A stretch of DNA of 60,721 nt from Paramarasmius palmivorus (Eukaryota; Basidiomycota; Agaricomycetes; Agaricales; Marasmiaceae): the NCBI GenBank assembly GCA_037176845.1, contig JAYKXP010000219.1, positions 1-60,721 of the forward strand. Direction: 5' to 3'. A model generated the notes under the pieces. It did not search any database, had not been told where the DNA came from, and was given only the letters and a program-made list of their open reading frames with translations. Positions 43,943 through 54,359 of this stretch are shown here, piece by piece. Both the position numbers and the translations under genes were made by a program. Each line of letters starts with the position of its first letter. The first letter of the stretch is position 1.

Positions 43943-44311
43943 ATGAGTATCAGGAATTCTTCGAAAGTATCGATTCGAGGCAAAGCTAGGCTGAATAATG
44001 TACGAGGGAATCAAATCAACCATAGCAAGACGATTATTACGAATGTTGTTAGTCGGGCGGCGGAGCAAGATGAATACGATGAGGTGTGTTTGTTGTTTCA
44101 TCGAGGAAATTCTTGCGCTAATCTCCCCTAGTTCGAATACATGAAACGAGGTCGTATCGTGGCCATAAAGGAGATACATTCAGAAGAGCTCAAAGAATGG
44201 GAATGGGAATCACGGGGAGATGGATACTGGGTTGCAGGACGGACAGTTCGGGGGCAAACCGTGTCAAATGTCTTCAACCAACACCCTGGAACCGACAAAG
44301 ATGAGCGATAG
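43943..44311 (+). CDS. Small agaricomycete KRGRIVAIKE-family protein, 106 aa
   Basis: Exons 43943-44083 and 44132-44311 join in phase 0 (GAG|GTGTGT donor, CCCCTAG acceptor) into 106 codons. The protein has VRGNQIN, then after the join FEYMKRGRIVAIKEIHSEELKEWEWE and a GYWVAGRTVRGQ stretch. I recognise this NQ..., EFE-x-(L/M)(K/R)RG-IVAIKE-IHS order as the start of a large family of uncharacterised mushroom proteins, usually some 400 residues or more. Here the frame ends at TAG (44309-44311), so this is probably a truncated member. A further exon-like piece (LTAYEKEDKLN) follows an intron-like TTTTCTAG near 44398. Confidence 0.5.
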
Positions 44312-44479
44312 CGCTGGGAAATGAACTCTGTGGTACGTATCGGTATTTTGTTCTTCGTACCCTGGTCAACCTCTGACTCTTTTGCGTTCTTTTCTAGTTT
44401 GACGGCATACGAAAAGGAAGACAAACTCAACATTCAATTCTTCCGAATATCAATCGCTTTGTCCAAGTTCAGTGGTCGC

Positions 44480-46380
44480 GTATACTCGCTGCAACGGTGA
44501 ACACGGTACTTGGTAGTATCGGACCTTGGGTACGAGCGGATACACCAGCTGGGGTCTTTGACCTGGATGCTGCAGGGCATCCAGAAAAGATACATAGGAT
44601 GCAAATTATCGGCTCTGAGAAGGGCTCGCGGAAGCGAACATCTGTGGCTCATAGATTTACACGGGCAAGCAGATGCCCAGTGTATTTGATCTGGGGGATT
44701 GGCGGCGGCTATCGCGATTCTTGGATGACTCTGTTCATCCATGATGCACAATCCAGTTCGCCCTGTTGTATCCTCTGTAATGGAGAGGAAGGCGTAGACT
44801 AGCGGCGAAGCCCCGAAAAAGAGCCGAATAGTGTTTCGACCTGGTCTTTCCTTCTGCCGTCACGATCTCCTTCTGACGCACCTTAATGCCTCTCTTTTTC
44901 GCAATTACCTCTCCGACCGAGTCTACTTTCGCATCGCATCTCACTTGATACGCCTATCCCCTCAAGCACGACAAAACCAGGAGTTACCACTGTATCCCGC
45001 TCTTCCCAACCTCGCTGCGCGTTCAGTCTCGAGAACCACTTTGCTACTTCTCTACTCCCCGTTTCCTACATCGCGAGCGTCATAGGGAACCGAACGATCC
45101 ACAATGTCATCTTTGGGAATCAGGCTATCAACACACATGTGACCCATTCTCCGTGGGTTCTGGCATACCGTCTCATGTATGGATTCGAACATGAAGCATA
45201 GGGATGAAAAGCAACCAGGAACAATCATGCTATTCCGCGCGCTGGCGCTCGTGTTCGCTCCCGAGAAGGCACAGAGAAAACCAGGGAAGGTTGGATGAGA
45301 AGGTATCAACACTGTCATCGTCAGCTCAGTAACGATGGGACTAGTACACGCAAAACCTTGGCTTATAGATCCAAAACTCGCAGGCTCGAGCTACTCGGAC
45401 TAGTTTTGTCTCCTCCAGGCTCTGCATGTATTGGTTTGAAGCTGGTGTTTTATACGGTATGTTATAATTGCTTTCGACGATTTACATCGCTAACCTATAC
45501 CCTTGAAGCCGCTACCTTTGTACACTCGATAGTGGTGGCGTCTTATTGTCAATACCACCTAGACGAAATACTTATTAGTGCATCCATTCACTGCCTTCGT
45601 AGGGGGTCTATAGGCACGTTATTCATTCAACATGGTGAGTTCTTTGACTCGACATACGGTGGCCACACTAAACAATGTTCATTAAGCTCAAAGTTGTTGT
45701 ACAAAGAACAGAGACACTCGATGAATAAAGTACTACTAGCTTCAATTCTGGGGGAATCCTTGTTCGGATAGCTCGTTCGTCGTCTAGCATGTACGATTCT
45801 GGCTGTGCATATCTTAGATGTGCTGGTGTATCACGTTTCCCTGACCAATGAATGAATGAAATAAACTGAATCAAAATATCCTGGTTTGACGTACCATACT
45901 CCCACTTTTGGCTGGCGTTCCATGTTGTACGATGCTTGGTGCTGGACATTGAGTGGTGAAGGTTGATGGATTGCTAGCTTCGGAGCTGTTTGGCGCGTCA
46001 CGGTAGGAGTGATTTCGCAGATGTTGCAGATTAAAATCTAGCTACTGCTGCGTGGTGTTTGCTAGGAACTGGATGAGGAAATCGATCTCAGAACCTCGCA
46101 GAAAAAAAACAGGCAGAGGATGCAAAACATCCAGCGAGGTGACCTCTGTGAGCAACGCGAATCTGGATCCTTCGTTGCGAACAGGTTACGGAAGAGTCCC
46201 GTATGAACTAGCCTGTGAAATACTGAAGAGTCAAGATATGGATGGTACATAGATTATCAGATAGAACATACCGTGACTGTAAATGATAAGACGAGTAACA
46301 CAGAGAAGTGTGTTTCTGCAGTGTCCGGTTGGGGTAGCAGAGACGAACACACTCGTGCTTTGAGTTCAAGACATCTTCGT
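44480..46380. other. Scattered open frames, unassigned
   Basis: The plus-strand frame 44497-44802 (101 codons, VRADTPAGVFDLDAAGHPEKI...) and pieces at 44831-45085 and 45107-45200 have protein-like composition but do not join through clear introns, and I recognise no family. The rest is short frames. It may be the degraded 3' part of the preceding gene or another relic. Confidence 0.3.
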
Positions 46381-46389
46381 CAGGTTGAA

Positions 46390-46830
46390 TTTTGAATGGG
46401 ATATTGCGAGCCAATTGGTGGGAGCAACATTCAAAATGTCTAGAGATGCACAAATGTTGGCCTTGGTAAAAAAAAGTTGTGAAGTAAAGAACATACCAAT
46501 ACCGCTAGTAGTAGTAACGTGTTTCCACCAATCCCAAAAATGCCTTGTAATCCCCTACCCAATGCCAACTGATCCATGGGTTTGTGTCCTGTCCATTGTC
46601 GTGTTTATAACGTCCACAGGGATCCCAGTTTTGAAGATGAGACGCGTGAGATGAGTCACGGTGTTGTTGAGAGCCGTGGTTTCTCTCCGACGCGCTAGTT
46701 GTTCTCTACTCTTTTCCACCACCATCAGTTTTTCCGCTGCCCACAAAGTCGGCCTTGAGTCGGCCTCGTCTCCTCCATCGATATATGTACCTCTCATGAA
46801 CAGGTAGCCACTGGTGCGTATCTTGTCCAT
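46390..46830 (-). pseudogene. Possible fragment of a fungal membrane protein (DUF6534-like)
   Basis: The minus-strand frame 46830-46555 contains TALNNTVTHLTRLIFKTGIPVDV, resembling the turn into the sixth helix of the seven-helix DUF6534-type proteins common in mushrooms. A further weakly similar piece follows near 46440. Helix-breaking substitutions and frame loss suggest decay. Assignment is tentative. Confidence 0.3.
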
Positions 46831-46852
46831 ACTGGCTATCTACGTACGACTG

Positions 46853-46880
46853 CACCAGCAAAATGTCCTAACGGTTGCAG
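46853..46880 (+). repeat. Left terminal inverted repeat of the 47-49 kb element
   Basis: 28 bp; 25/28 to the right end and 27/28 to the orphan at 8627. Confidence 0.75.
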
Positions 46881-47039
46881 GTGAATTGCAGCCCCCCAAA
46901 TTCAATTGCAGCGCCGGGAATACTGGTAGCTGCTTGCAAGGTAGGTTACCTTCTGACATGAGTAGTGTAATTAGCCTGTAATTAAATACAATGTAATTGT
47001 ACTACTATTATAATGATATTACAAGAGGGCGGGTTTATT

Positions 47040-47230
47040 GCGAGCCCAATGTAAGACGGTTGCAAGCACCGGCGCTTATTGCAGGGCGCTTGCAACCGAC
47101 GTGGGTTCTTGCAACCGAATTTCAACCGGATTACAGCCTGATTTTAACCCCTGTATCAGAGCCCAACCTAGCTTGCACGGAAGTATAAGGGTTTCGAGGG
47201 CTGCAAGTACTTGCAATTGGGTTGTAACTC
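47040..47230 (+). repeat. Left subterminal TTGCAA motif array
   Basis: GTTGCAAGC, ATTGCAGGGC, CTTGCAACC, CTTGCAACC, GCTTGCACG, CTGCAAGTAC and CTTGCAATTGG within about 190 bp, irregularly spaced. Confidence 0.7.
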
Positions 47231-48924
47231 CCCTCAGGCCTCCCAAAAAAGCGGGGCAGGCTTATACATAGCTTACACTCATATTCATGCTAGGGAATTG
47301 TAGGGACCTTATATTCATACTATGTACGGCGACACAGATAGTATATAGCTGTCTAGATAGTATACATCGTCTCCCGAACCGACACCGCGGTACTTCCTAG
47401 TCGATAGATAATATCCGATAATGACCTGGAAATTGTGTGAGATGTCATAATATATGCGTCGAGAGGACGAGCTTACCATACATGATGAGTATCACCTTGT
47501 CGCCAAGCACTACTGTGGTACAGTGATACTTTCAGCCTATCAAGCATAATGGTTGCACAATAGTGAAAACTTACTTGGAGCATTAATATGGACATATGTA
47601 TGAGAGGTTGTGACGCCGTAGTCTGTGGACCAATCATAGGCAGCATGTAAGCGGTCTGGTAGAGCGCAGAGAACTCGCCACGTACCAAAAGTTAGGGCAA
47701 AGGGTTATTAGTTGCCCGTGGCGCCGGCGCAAATAATACCAAGGATGGCATCGTCAGGTCTTGCTGCACGGTGATTGGCACTACTGACGTAGCGAAGAGA
47801 GTGCGTACTAGGAACAATGGCGATGAAGGATCTAAGTCGACCTCCTCTTCAACCACAACGGTGGGCTAGGACTAGGGCAGAGGGTTATTGGAATGGGTTG
47901 TCACGGTGTCGAGGCGGTTTCTCGTTGTTTCTGGCCTTGCCGAGGTATTAGTAATGCTGGAATAGAGAAGTTTATGATGGTCCTCACCAGTATAGACAAC
48001 GAGCAGAGAGTTTGCTCGTCGTCGTTGACAATGGTGGGCGGTGTGTGTGGATGGGGATGGTGGTGGTAGCAGAGAAAGAGAGGAATGTGACGTGATGTCA
48101 CGCGCGACCTCAATTTGGACCGGGATTTCCGTGGTCCCGCCCATTGCACGTGTAAGTCCATGGACCTTCCCGCTCCTCATGCATCTCCGTTGTCAGACTC
48201 TTGCTCGCCATCGTGGATGACGAGCTCAAGTACGATTCTCTTTTCTCTTCTTTTTTGCGTATCATTACTAACTCTATAATCCAGTGCTGTACGTATAGAG
48301 GCTAGAAGAACACCAAAGGAAGGAAAATGGTCAGCTCATGTGCTTAAAAGGTGCGTTCCCACTGTCTTTTCGTCTCGCGTTTGCTCACTACGGTTCCTCT
48401 TCTGCAGAGTCGAAGTTTTGTTTCTCATTTTCCCCCAGATAGCACTATCCTCCACCGCAACCCTTTCTCTCATAACCATCACCTTCACAACCATCCGGCT
48501 ATATAAACACTACAGACCCTCACAGACCCCTCTTGAGGAACAACCGCAGATCTCGAGCCTCCATTAGCCCCTGGGTACAAACAGGAAGACATTTTGTCTC
48601 TCTTGTAGTTCCAGTGGCTATCCTAGAGCCTCGACGTATTGGGCAAAAGTGTGCATAACTCGTCACATCCAATGCGCCGTCAAGAAGACAGCATAGATGA
48701 TGACGTAGCACCTATACTATTACTATCGTCTTTGAGGACCTCGACAACCCTTTTCGTGCATGTATGACACCAGAGCCATGGTCTCCCGGCGGATACACAC
48801 GGGAGTCTTGCATTCTGTTTGCAATGTCGAGGGGTTCTTTCAGTGCATCATAATTCCCTTGTAGAATCGCTGTAATAGGATCGGTAGCATAATATAATCC
48901 GTCGTGATTCTTCTACATGGTCAC

Positions 48925-49200
48925 AAGCATGCTGCAATAGGACCGAAATTAGATTGCAATTGGCTGCAAGTATGGCTGCCCATTGCAATAGGGCTAAAAT
49001 CCAGCTGCAATCTGGATAAAATCGGGTTGCAATCGCCTGTCATCTTTTTAGCTGGTTACCACTCTCGTGTTGGTTGCAATCCCGTAACATGTTGATTATA
49101 ATCCTATTATCATTGTATCGTACTCTAATTGTATATACATGAAAGAATTTTAGCTCGATGCAAACGCCGAAATCAAGTGCAAGCTGATCGCAAGCGGCTT
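48925..49200 (+). repeat. Right subterminal TTGCAA motif array
   Basis: GCTGCAATAGG, ATTGCAATTGG, CTGCAAGT, ATTGCAATAGGG, GCTGCAATC, GTTGCAATCG, GTTGCAATCCC, GTGCAAGC and CTTGCACCC. Density resembles the left array. Confidence 0.7.
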
Positions 49201-49226
49201 GCACCCATTAGGACATTTTGCTGGTG
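49199..49226 (-). repeat. Right terminal inverted repeat of the 47-49 kb element
   Basis: Inverted copy of 46853-46880 with three mismatches. Confidence 0.75.
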
Positions 49227-49319
49227 GATAGTACCTTGTCCATGAAGCCTTCTACACGACTCCGAGCTCTTCAGTCAACGTTTCAACCCCAAAAGATCCT
49301 CCTACCTTGTTGTTGGCCT

Positions 49320-49780
49320 GGGTGATATTGGCGAAGGATATCACCATTGGAGTCATACCCAGCTCAACCTTCTAGAACAATGCCACACAGTTTACACCCA
49401 TCACACTCTTCAGGTTCTCACCATCGGATACTTCACCTTCGAGCACAGGCCATATCTTTACATCCATGTCCCCTTTCTGAAGCCCATCCTCATACACACA
49501 AACCTAACATCTACGGGGCCGAAATACTCGTTTTGAAAGACCATATCCCAATACTCAAAAGCTTGGTGTCATTGGGTGATTAAGAAAACGGGTTTTGGGG
49601 TTGTTGACTTACTATCAACGCTGGTAAGTCTCTTTGCATTCATTTTAAGTATCACATGTTCATGGACATATATAGGAGCGTACACGCACACTTCAGCCTC
49701 AATATGGGATGCAATATTTAACATTGGTGTGCTGTTCTGTCGAGCTACATGTGAAGGAGGTGTGTAGGCTTGGGTTTGGT
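49320..49780 (+). pseudogene. Possible membrane protein fragment (DUF6534-like)
   Basis: A plus-strand frame starting NLLEQCHTVYTH resembles the HTVYTY signature of DUF6534-type membrane proteins, stops at about 49536, and is followed in the same direction by a hydrophobic frame (49576-49767, LVSLFAFILSITCSWTYIG). With the fragment at 46.4-46.8 kb on the other strand it suggests that related membrane genes once lay here. Weak evidence. Confidence 0.28.
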
Positions 49781-51050
49781 GTGAAGAGATATGTTGATGC
49801 CGATTTTTTTCCATTCAGTGGTAGATGTGAATCTGACCGTCACATTTGGAACTGAAGTGTTCCAGTAGCATGTGTAAGCTTCTTCTCATTCTACCATCTA
49901 CGTCTCTCACATTGTTCATATGTAGCTCATTTTGTACATATAATTCTATCAACTGCCATCTTGCATGTTGGCAGTGTACAATGCTATGGTGAACTGAAGG
50001 TCTGTGTTTGAGGTAGAAGCCATGAATGCCTAATAATTGCCTATGACTACAATTTCATAGGTACAATTCCTTCCTTGCGAACTCGTACCTGTTGGTGGGT
50101 TACACCAACCCATTCCAAGCTAGTGAGATAGGTATCGACTCAAAACACCTACAAGAGCGAGCGCAGCATGAGTAACGCAGATCCATATGATGAATAACTC
50201 AACATACCTTAAAGCCTTCGCCGCCTTCAACATATTCCCCGTTGTCAAGAAGGTTGACCTTGATATCCATTCACAAACTGACTTCCGTTATTGATGCTAT
50301 GATAAGACAAGTCAGCAAAGATTATTGACGTCAACATGTGTACTTGCCTACTCCGGAGACGGGATAGTGAAGCTAGCAAAGACCCGAGTCACAGGGGGCG
50401 ACAATGGTCAGCGTGCGTGAGACAGCGGTGGCGATAGGGACGTTGATGTTGAGCATGGCGGTGATGACGGGGATGGGCGTTCACGCTGAAGGCGTCGGCG
50501 AGGGAGTTGACATGGCCAGTGGCGGCTTTGGCGAGCTTGAATGTGACGGTGCTGGCGTTGTTGAGGAAAGATGAGGATACTAGACGGCGACGATGAGCAG
50601 GCAGTATTGATGTTGATGATGGTGTCGAAGCTTGACTGTCAGGTTGGGTGTCGATATCGACTTTGACAATGGCGTCGGCGATGGCAAGCTCAACCGGTAG
50701 CCAGTTGGCAGTGTTGGCGGTGGAGAGGGGGGTTTGACGACAGTAACAGTGACGTCGAGGGGTCAGCGACGGCGAGCTTGAACGTTGGCAAGGGCGTTGA
50801 GTTAGTGTTGATGAGGACGATGGTGAAGGGTCTATCGACGGTGGTGACGGTGAGCTGGACAAGATTGAGCACGGGGAAAGGGAGATGGTGGTGGTACGGA
50901 AGAAAGAAGCAATCCGCGGAGTTTGAAAATCGCGCGGAATAAATACCCAAAATCCCACGGGGGCTGCCTCACGTGATTTTCATGTTGGCAAACCTTGAGC
51001 GCTTGAGCTCAAGCTCCAAACAACGCGGCTTGACCAATATCACTCGCAAC
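49781..51050. other. Low-complexity stretch, uncertain
   Basis: A 189-codon minus-strand frame (50958-50389) is dominated by Ser, Pro, Thr and His and overlaps imperfect GGCGACGGTGAGCTTGA-type repeats (about 50400-50860). The frame could be a by-product of the repeats. Nothing else seen. Confidence 0.3.
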
Positions 51051-51059
51051 AACTCCGAT

Positions 51060-51245
51060 GTTTGGCTATACCCTCCAATAACCGCGATAACGACCACAAC
51101 CAGTGATTGTGGGTAACGGGATGGCTATAACTTGGTTATAACTGTGATAACCAGTGAGTGCGAGTTACTGAAAGGTCATAACTTTCATAACTAATTGCTA
51201 TCAGTTTAGCAAAGTTGCTTCCAGGTTGTTACTTTCATTAACTAG
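51060..51245. repeat. Cluster of GGTTATAACTG / GATAACCAGTGA motifs
   Basis: CCAATAACCGCGATAACG, GGCTATAACTTGGTTATAACTG, GATAACCAG and GGTCATAACTTTCATAACT follow each other on both strands directly before the gene at 51310. They resemble the cluster at 41.2-41.4 kb. Confidence 0.45.
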
Positions 51246-51309
51246 TGTACACAGGTCTTTGAGGTCATATCTACCGGTAAGGCGCTATATCTATTTGCCC
51301 TTTTGTGTG

Positions 51310-53489
51310 ATGCAAGGCAAGAAGTCGTCGAAAAATGGCAATTCAAAATCAACTTCCCGTGCTTCAACTCAGAAGAACAAGCAAGGTCATGACCATCCCT
51401 CTGTTCCTTCTGATGATGATGCCATTTTAATGCAGACCACGGGGCAAACACAGCTAGAGGACGAAGAAATATGTATCACACCACCCCCAGAACTTTCTAC
51501 AGAGCAACTCGAGAGAATGACAGCAGAGACACTTGCAGGTATGGGAATCCGTAACCGGGAGAGATTCATCCGTGGCGAAGAAGGCCTATATGTCGACCCC
51601 ATTACAGAATATCGTCGAGAACTTGATGCCCCATCTAGCCCCGATGTGCAGGAAGCACGAGTTGCGCTTGCTCGTGCTCAATCTCAGAAGCAGCTCAAGA
51701 ATCTTCCTTCAGCTTGGGAGGAAGATGAGGATGAGGAGGACGAGGATGAGGACGAGGATGAAGACGGTCAGGAGGAATTGGAAGAAAGTAGACATGTCTA
51801 TAGAAAGAGCATGCACACGGCAGTGCATGAGGAGCACGGAGTACTATCTGATGGAATCGGTCGGATGGAAGACGGTACGTGGTTCATTTGAGGTCTTGAC
51901 AGCCAGCTTCTTAAGTTATGTACGTGTCATTTATAGATGACGAACCCGAGCCAGTTGATGTCACCTTTTTTGTACCCCAATGCAACAATCTTGGCCTCGA
52001 GCTCAACAAGTCCTTGACTGTTTCGAGCGATATCAGTTTCAAAGCAATGAAGAACAAGATTGCCACAATCATGAATATCCATCCCAGCAACCTATCGCTT
52101 GCTTGTCGCCTCAGTTCCCAAACTGCAAACGACAAGAGCTACCGGACCATTTCAACGGACTTGGAGTTTAGGGACCTGATGGCAATTGCGGTTGAGAAAG
52201 TTGCGGCTGCAGCTGCTTCCAAAGCCAAGAATAAGAAGGATTTTACTATCCAAGTGAAGAATCTGAACGCAGAGCCCATGTCCTTGCCTGCAACGTCAAC
52301 GAAGAAAAGTGGGTCCGGAAAAGGGGCAAATGGGAAGCGGGGAAAGAGCCAGGTATGTATAATAGCCCAATCTGAATGGTTACATACATTCTCAACACCG
52401 TTATAGGCAATCAATATAAGTGACATCGAAGACGACGAGGATCCAGGTTCCCAGCATGAGCCGAACATCTCCAAGATGTCTGTTGCTCAGATTAATAGCT
52501 TGCTCATGCAGAAGAATCACTGTAAACCACACTCCCGCCACTGTGATCAGACGTCGACACCTCATGTTCCACTAAGTGCTCAGAATCTCTCTGTGTGGGC
52601 TATGTATATTGTGAGTGATGTCTAACGTCGGCCTAAAGTGCTCAAATGACTTATTTTTTGTGTATAGAAAGCAGGAGGTTATACATCGTTCACAGTACCA
52701 CCACCAAACCTTGGACACTGTGATGCTGAGCCTCGTACCCGAAAACCAAATCCAGCTTCTGTTGAAGCTGATGGAGTGGTACAAGCACCGCCGACTGTAC
52801 CTCCAACGAATATAAAATCTTCAGCCCCAGCGGAAACTCCAGTGCAGCCTCCACTGCCACCGATTGTTCCTAACCATGGAATGTTTGGTTTTCCGGCCTA
52901 TGTCCCTGCTGGGTATCCTCCTGTGTTTCCAAACCTATATCCCACAGCATATCCGCATATTCCTCATCAATATCAACCCCTGTATACTCCTATGCACCCC
53001 ATTCCTTTTGCCCCTGCTTATCCTGGGGCTATTGGTCCCTTTGGTATGGCTCCAGGAGACTATGATGCACACATTCATGATCAACCTCATATCGGGCAAA
53101 GGAGTTACGCAGCTTACCATCCGTCACCTTCTCGCACTTACCGTTACCAGCCATATCCCTCACCACGACGTGATCGGCAATATCTACCACAAAGATATGG
53201 AACACCAACACATCGCCGTTATGATTCAGGTGACTCTGGTCGTCGCCGAAGCAGGTATGAGCCCCACACACCCACCCATGGTATTCACGAGCGCTGGTAT
53301 GAGCCTCGTACACCGGATCTTCGTGATCGCAATCGGTGGGACCTGCATACTCCAACAAGAACCAATAGCCAAACACCAACTCACCATGAACGATGCAACA
53401 GTCCATCCTGTAGGCAGTACGAAATTTGCACAGATCCTTTGTGTCGTCAGACAGGTGATCAGGAGGACCACGAACATATAAACATCTAG
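51310..53489 (+). CDS. Unknown 668-aa protein, acidic then Pro/Tyr-rich, Cys/His C-terminus
   Basis: Exons 51310-51874, 51937-52352, 52407-52610 and 52668-53489 close in phase (1, 0, 0) to 668 codons with good GT-AG introns of 62, 54 and 57 bp. The N-terminus is basic (MQGKKSSKNGN); an acidic run of Glu/Asp lies at about residues 138-158. Exon 2 encodes a globular-looking region (DEPEPVDVTFFVP...LELNKSLTVSSDISFKAM) followed by a Lys-rich tail. Exon 3 contains HCKPHSRHC, a possible metal site. Exon 4 is Pro/Tyr-rich, then Arg-rich with TPTHGIHERWYEPRTPDL blocks, ending CNSPSCRQYEICTDPLC. I do not recognise the family. Its position after a motif cluster and before a Tc1-type transposase fragment fits a transposon-borne accessory gene, but a host gene is equally possible. 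Confidence 0.65.
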
Positions 53490-53529
53490 TTTGTTTACTT
53501 GCATTACATTACCAGTAAAATAAGATAGA

Positions 53530-54119
53530 TTAGAAATAACCACAATGGCGAAACCACCCTCGTGCATTCTGAGGTGAACCGGCTGCCCAGACAGCGCTAT
53601 TGAGATGAAGGTATACTGCCAGATCACAGTTCTCAGTCATTGCCGTCCGTATCACATCACCATCCTTCTTTATCTTCTCTTTGACAGATGAAAACATCAG
53701 TTCTATAGGGTTTAGGTCAGGGGAATATGGCAGAAGAAAGACATAACGCATCCCCCTAAATAGCAGTGTGAAAACATGCCCGAAATTGATAAGCATATAT
53801 CACGAACCTTTCTAGGATCATCTCAAGCACCTCTGGACATTTGTGAATGCGACAATTATCCATCACAATGACAGAGTTAGGCTGGGGCCAAGGGTTCATA
53901 ACAGCAAGCAGTCCATCAATGAAATTATGAAAACGGGTAGTGTCGAACGAGCCTTCAACGATATCGAGAGTCAGGACCCCGTCAATACTGAGAGCTGGAA
54001 GAATGGAGTATCTATCAAGAGTGTTTCAGCAGGAACATCATGTGTGATAGATACCGACAGTGTACTCACCTCTTCCCCCGAACAAAAAAAGTTTTCCGAA
54101 AGGCACGGTGGCCCCGAAA
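53530..54119 (-). pseudogene. Tc1/mariner-type DDE transposase, 3' fragment
   Basis: Minus-strand exons of about 54119-54070, 54011-53808 and 53755-53530 join in phase. The first ends FFVRGK; the second has RYSILPALSIDGVLTLDIVEGSF and VIVMDNCRIHKCPEV (second catalytic Asp); the third FLLPYSPDLNPIELMF (third catalytic residue, the PYSPDLNPIE signature). The DNA-binding N-terminus and first catalytic Asp are missing: the frame runs straight into the terminus of the hAT element at 54119. The fragment is convergent with the 51.3 kb gene (41 bp between stop codons). Confidence 0.75.
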
Positions 54120-54245
54120 TAGGGATGCCAACGGGTCGGGTCGGGCCGCTAACGGTCCTGACCCGGAGCCTCGGCATGGGTCACGGGTCGGACCCGATAA
54201 GTGGTGAGCCGCTCGGCATTTTACCGGGTTCAACCGGTCAAGCCG
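54119..54245 (+). repeat. Terminus of the hAT element, GGGTCGG-rich
   Basis: Begins TAGGGATGCCAACGGGTCGG, continues with several GGGTC / GACCCG motifs on both strands. TAGGGATGxCAA followed by GGGTCGG repeats is a recurrent hAT terminus. The opposite end was not found. Confidence 0.55.
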
Positions 54246-54359
54246 TCGGCTTGACCACCTTTTTCCTTACAAAGTTCCAGGCAGTGAAGTAAAGATGTAA
54301 ACGTGTGTATAGACCTGTATTTAAAGTTGCAGATGATATACAATACAAGAAATCAAGAT

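Larger units (their letters stand above)
46853..49226. mobile_element. 2374 bp inverted-repeat element with TTGCAA subterminal arrays
   Basis: The ends CACCAGCAAAATGTCCTAA (46853) and its inverted copy (ending 49226) match at 25 of 28 positions. Just inside lie arrays of TTGCAA / TTGCAAT / CTTGCA motifs: about 47040-47230 (left) and 48925-49200 (right). Paired subterminal motif arrays are typical of DNA transposons whose transposase binds repeated sites. I see no transposase; the interior (47.3-48.9 kb) has only short frames. No target duplication is obvious next to the ends. A single extra terminus lies at 8627-8654. Confidence 0.65.

Noticed and set aside
50389..50958. 189-codon Ser/Pro/His-rich protein
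   Set aside because: Frame follows imperfect DNA repeats and lacks splice or domain support.
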